Source: an uncultured Verrucomicrobiota bacterium (GTDB taxonomy: Bacteria; Verrucomicrobiota; Verrucomicrobiia; Limisphaerales; UBA1096). Taken from it: a DNA stretch of 6,662 nt. The notes under the pieces are model-generated. The model was not told where the DNA came from. It did no database searches and was given only the letters and a program-made list of their open reading frames with translations. Both the position numbers and the translations under genes were made by a program. Positions 4,885-6,662 of this stretch are shown here, piece after piece (the first letter of the stretch is position 1; each line of letters starts with the position of its first letter). The stretch lies in the NCBI GenBank assembly GCA_913045395.1, contig CAJWPV010000080.1:1-6662 (forward strand), given 5' to 3'.

Positions 4885-5742
4885 ATGAGCAAATCGAGCG
4901 CACCGAAAATCGAGAAATGGCCCTTCATCGCCGGGGACGTGGCTCTCCTGATGATGGCTTGGTTGGTTTACTACCACTCCGAGGCATCGTTTGACGGGCT
5001 GGAGGCGTTTTGGTGTTTTGCCTGCGTGGCGGCGGGAGCGTGGATCATGGTGCTGCCGTTCCTCAGGGAATTCCAGGCTCAGGCCGACCTGACCGAGGCA
5101 AAGGAACTTGCCGCCTCGGTTGAGAAAATCTCCTCTGTCGATGCCATTGCCAAGCAGATCGAGAGTGCCACCGAGCAGTGGCTCCATGTCGAGGACCGGG
5201 CCAATGAGATTAACGCCGCCTCGCGGGAGATCGCCGGCAAGATCAATGCCGAGGCGCGTGAGTTCACCGAGTTTCTGCAGAAGGCCAACGACACGGAGAA
5301 GAATCATCTGCGGCTCGAGGTGGACAAGCTCAACCGGGCGCAGGGCGAATGGGTGAAGGTGGTCACCGGGATGCTGGATCACGTGTTTGCGCTCAACCAA
5401 GCAGGCCGACAGTCCGGGCAGGACAAATTGGTGCGGCAGTTGAACAACTTTCAGGCCGCCTGCCGGGATGTGGCCCGCAGGGTGGGGGTAATCACTCATG
5501 AACCGAAACCGGAGGTGGGTTTCGATGCCGAAAAACATCAACTACGCGATCCCGAGGCGGAACCGGAGGATGGCGCGAAGATCATCGGCATCGCCGCGCA
5601 GGGATTGTCCCACCAGGGGCAGTTGCTGCGCAAGACGGTCGTGGTGATTGAGGGGGAGGAGGAGCTTGGCCAATCTCCACCGGATGCCGGCAAAACCAAG
5701 CCCAAGCCGAAAGCCAAATCCAAGGCGAAGAAGAAACAGTGA
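4885..5742 (+). CDS. Membrane-anchored coiled-coil protein with GrpE-like C-terminal domain
   Basis: A 285-residue protein. Two hydrophobic segments (about 12-30, starting WPFIAGDVALLMM, and 41-60, ending WIMVLPFL) form a hairpin with a short loop, so both ends are probably cytoplasmic. A long charged helical, coiled-coil-like stretch follows (65-200). Residues 155-255 read like GrpE, the Hsp70/DnaK nucleotide-exchange factor: a VLDNLERAL-like helix (TGMLDHVFAL, 161-170), a GV..I-like turn (GVITHEPKPEVGFD), FDAEKHQ (213-219) matching FDPN.HEA, and KIIGIAAQG-LSHQGQLLRKTVVVI (232-255), which aligns with E. coli GrpE VLGIMQKGY.LNGR.IR.AMV.V. The GrpE GY is GL here and the LRPA proline is absent. 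The tail is Lys/Pro-rich (270-285). ATG 4885 is preferred over TTG 4858. It may recruit an Hsp70 to the membrane, but this is inference; a generic membrane coiled-coil protein is the alternative. Confidence 0.8.
   Translation: MSKSSAPKIEKWPFIAGDVALLMMAWLVYYHSEASFDGLEAFWCFACVAAGAWIMVLPFLREFQAQADLTEAKELAASVEKISSVDAIAKQIESATEQWLHVEDRANEINAASREIAGKINAEAREFTEFLQKANDTEKNHLRLEVDKLNRAQGEWVKVVTGMLDHVFALNQAGRQSGQDKLVRQLNNFQAACRDVARRVGVITHEPKPEVGFDAEKHQLRDPEAEPEDGAKIIGIAAQGLSHQGQLLRKTVVVIEGEEELGQSPPDAGKTKPKPKAKSKAKKKQ
5665..5673 (+). repeat. CTTGGCCAA copy near the 3' end of the GrpE-like gene
   Basis: CTTGGCCAA is read here as Leu-Gly-Gln at residues 261-263, in the poorly conserved linker between the GrpE-like domain and the Lys/Pro tail, where protein constraint should be low. 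Confidence 0.6.
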
Positions 5743-5748
5743 TTGCTA

Positions 5749-6135
5749 TCAGTTGCGCCTCGCGGCGCCCTGCATGTTGAGCATCATCTGCGCTTTTTTG
5801 TCGCCGTTCTCAGCGGCTTCAATCATGGCTTTCTGGACATTAACACTAGCCTCGCTGACGACCATGAACTGGTCCACGCTCAAATTGGCGCCGTTGGCCT
5901 TCAGTTGGTTGATGCTTTGAATCGCCAATGGATAGTTCCCTTGATCGAGTGCATCGCTGGCGGTCTTAGCCAGTTTCTTTAGATCGGTGTCAGCATTCTC
6001 GAAATAAGAGATCAGGTCGCTGGCCGATTCTTCGGCGCTATCCGCCTGCAGGGCCTCTTCCGTGCCCCCTCCGCAGCCACTCAGTAGAAGACCAAGAGAA
6101 ATGGTTACAGTTGAAATTTTTAGACTGCGCATCAT
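5749..6135 (-). CDS. Small lipoprotein of unknown function
   Basis: A 128-residue protein with a lipoprotein signal: a short basic start (MMRSLK), a hydrophobic core (TVTISLGLLL) and lipobox LSGC with Cys21 as the probable lipidated residue, followed by GGG. The mature part is acidic at first (EEALQADSAEESASD), then helical and rich in Ala, Lys and Gln, with the Met-rich end AQMMLNMQGAARRN. No enzyme or known binding motif is recognised. The segment DALDQGNYPLAIQSINQLK (62-80) looks like one TPR-type helical hairpin, which is only a suggestion. Start is ATG 6135 or the adjacent ATG 6132; no Shine-Dalgarno is seen. It lies 25 bp downstream of the pseudopilin-like gene on the same strand, so they may be co-transcribed. 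It ends only 6 bp from the stop of the convergent GrpE-like gene. Confidence 0.8.
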   Translation of the reverse strand: MMRSLKISTVTISLGLLLSGCGGGTEEALQADSAEESASDLISYFENADTDLKKLAKTASDALDQGNYPLAIQSINQLKANGANLSVDQFMVVSEASVNVQKAMIEAAENGDKKAQMMLNMQGAARRN

Positions 6136-6160
6136 CCGGCTTTATCAAACTGCGTTAATG

Positions 6161-6662
6161 CTAGCGACGATCATTCGGGCTGCACCACCAGCGATTCCCA
6201 CCTTTAGGTCTCGACTTGGTTTCCTGCGCCCAGATTTTGTGTTTAACGAACTCAACGTGGCTATCGAGGAATGCGGCGACAAACCCATATTTATGCCGCT
6301 TAGCCACCGGTTCATTCGCACGGCTGGTTGCGTTGTCGTACGCGCCCGAATCGTTGCTACTTGCTTCCCAGTAAACCACGTCCCCAGGTTGAAACTGATT
6401 CGCCTGGTAAGTTGCCCCCTGTCTTCGAGGATTGAGCCCGCAGGTGTACTCGCAGTAGGCGCCATTCATGATGTAACTGGACACCTGGTTTTCGCGGCTC
6501 TTGAACATAGAGTGCGTTCGGTTCTTGACGATATAGTCCAAAGAGCATTTCAGGACATTGCTGTTGTTATGGTAGTTCCACAACTGACTCTCATGAACCA
6601 AATCGCGCGCCGGACGACCATTGGCGCGGCGGGTGTAGGCCCAGTTGGGCAACCCGATCGTG
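6161..6662 (-). CDS. C-terminal part of an H-X9-DG-type pseudopilin-like protein, 5' end outside window
   Basis: The minus-strand frame is open through the right edge, with 166 residues and the stop visible. The visible part resembles the C-terminal domain of the type II secretion G-like pseudopilin proteins that are numerous in Verrucomicrobiota, Lentisphaerae and Planctomycetes. Landmarks: LPNWAY at 4-9; QLWNYHNNSNVLKCSLD (26-42), a version of the LW.Y......CP.D block; RENQVSSYIMNGAYC (56-70); VVYWEA (96-101); RH..GFVAAFLDSHVEF (122-138), matching the H-X9-DG motif with His123 and Asp133 but Ser in place of Gly; and the RWWC.P end (157-162). The N-terminal prepilin methylation segment would lie outside the window, so its presence is inferred. 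These proteins are probably exported and surface- or periplasm-located, and their roles are mostly unknown. The small lipoprotein gene follows after 25 bp. Confidence 0.78.
   Translation of the reverse strand, partial: TIGLPNWAYTRRANGRPARDLVHESQLWNYHNNSNVLKCSLDYIVKNRTHSMFKSRENQVSSYIMNGAYCEYTCGLNPRRQGATYQANQFQPGDVVYWEASSNDSGAYDNATSRANEPVAKRHKYGFVAAFLDSHVEFVKHKIWAQETKSRPKGGNRWWCSPNDRR

Noticed and set aside
4795..5541. Minus-strand open frame of 248 codons opposite the GrpE-like gene
   Set aside because: It overlaps a gene with clear membrane and GrpE-like features and also the divergent promoter region; no family similarity seen.
5695..5739. AAG/GCC-rich repetitive stretch
   Set aside because: It is the coding sequence for the Lys/Pro/Ala-rich tail of the GrpE-like protein, ordinary low complexity rather than a separate DNA repeat.

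Overview
The window most likely comes from a Verrucomicrobiota or related PVC-superphylum chromosome, moderately GC-rich. This is inferred from gene content: a DUF1080 protein, a secreted formylglycine sulfatase, an H-X9-DG-type pseudopilin, a carbohydrate-esterase-like hydrolase, and start codons that mostly lack a Shine-Dalgarno sequence. No RNA gene, CRISPR array, transposase or phage gene was seen.

Layout. Positions 1-340 (minus) hold the N-terminal part of a small protein with an acidic, proline-rich linker; it runs off the left edge. After a 182-bp divergent intergenic region come iscA (523-912) and hscB (937-1554), an A-type Fe-S carrier and an Fe-S J-domain co-chaperone in one probable operon. 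The Hsp70 partner hscA does not follow. Next are two exported proteins on the plus strand, a DUF1080 protein (1630-2331) and an alpha/beta-hydrolase esterase (2442-3338). They face a convergent exported sulfatase (3375-4784, minus). These three fit degradation of decorated, possibly sulfated, polysaccharide outside the cytoplasm. Divergent from the sulfatase is a two-TM, coiled-coil protein (4885-5742) whose C-terminal half resembles GrpE, the Hsp70 nucleotide-exchange factor. Facing it on the minus strand are a small lipoprotein (5749-6135) and, upstream of that, the C-terminal part of a pseudopilin-like protein (6161-6662) that runs off the right edge.

How the genes fit together. There are two themes: Fe-S/Hsp70 chaperone functions (IscA, HscB, a membrane-tethered GrpE-like protein) and extracytoplasmic glycan processing (DUF1080, esterase, sulfatase). 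No direct link between them is visible.

The strongest unexplained signal is a short palindrome, CTTGGYCAA(G), found eight times in 6.7 kb: in two reading frames, on coding sequence of both strands and between genes. It behaves like a genome-wide over-represented DNA word rather than a protein motif. The second is the unannotated-looking, membrane-anchored GrpE-like protein.
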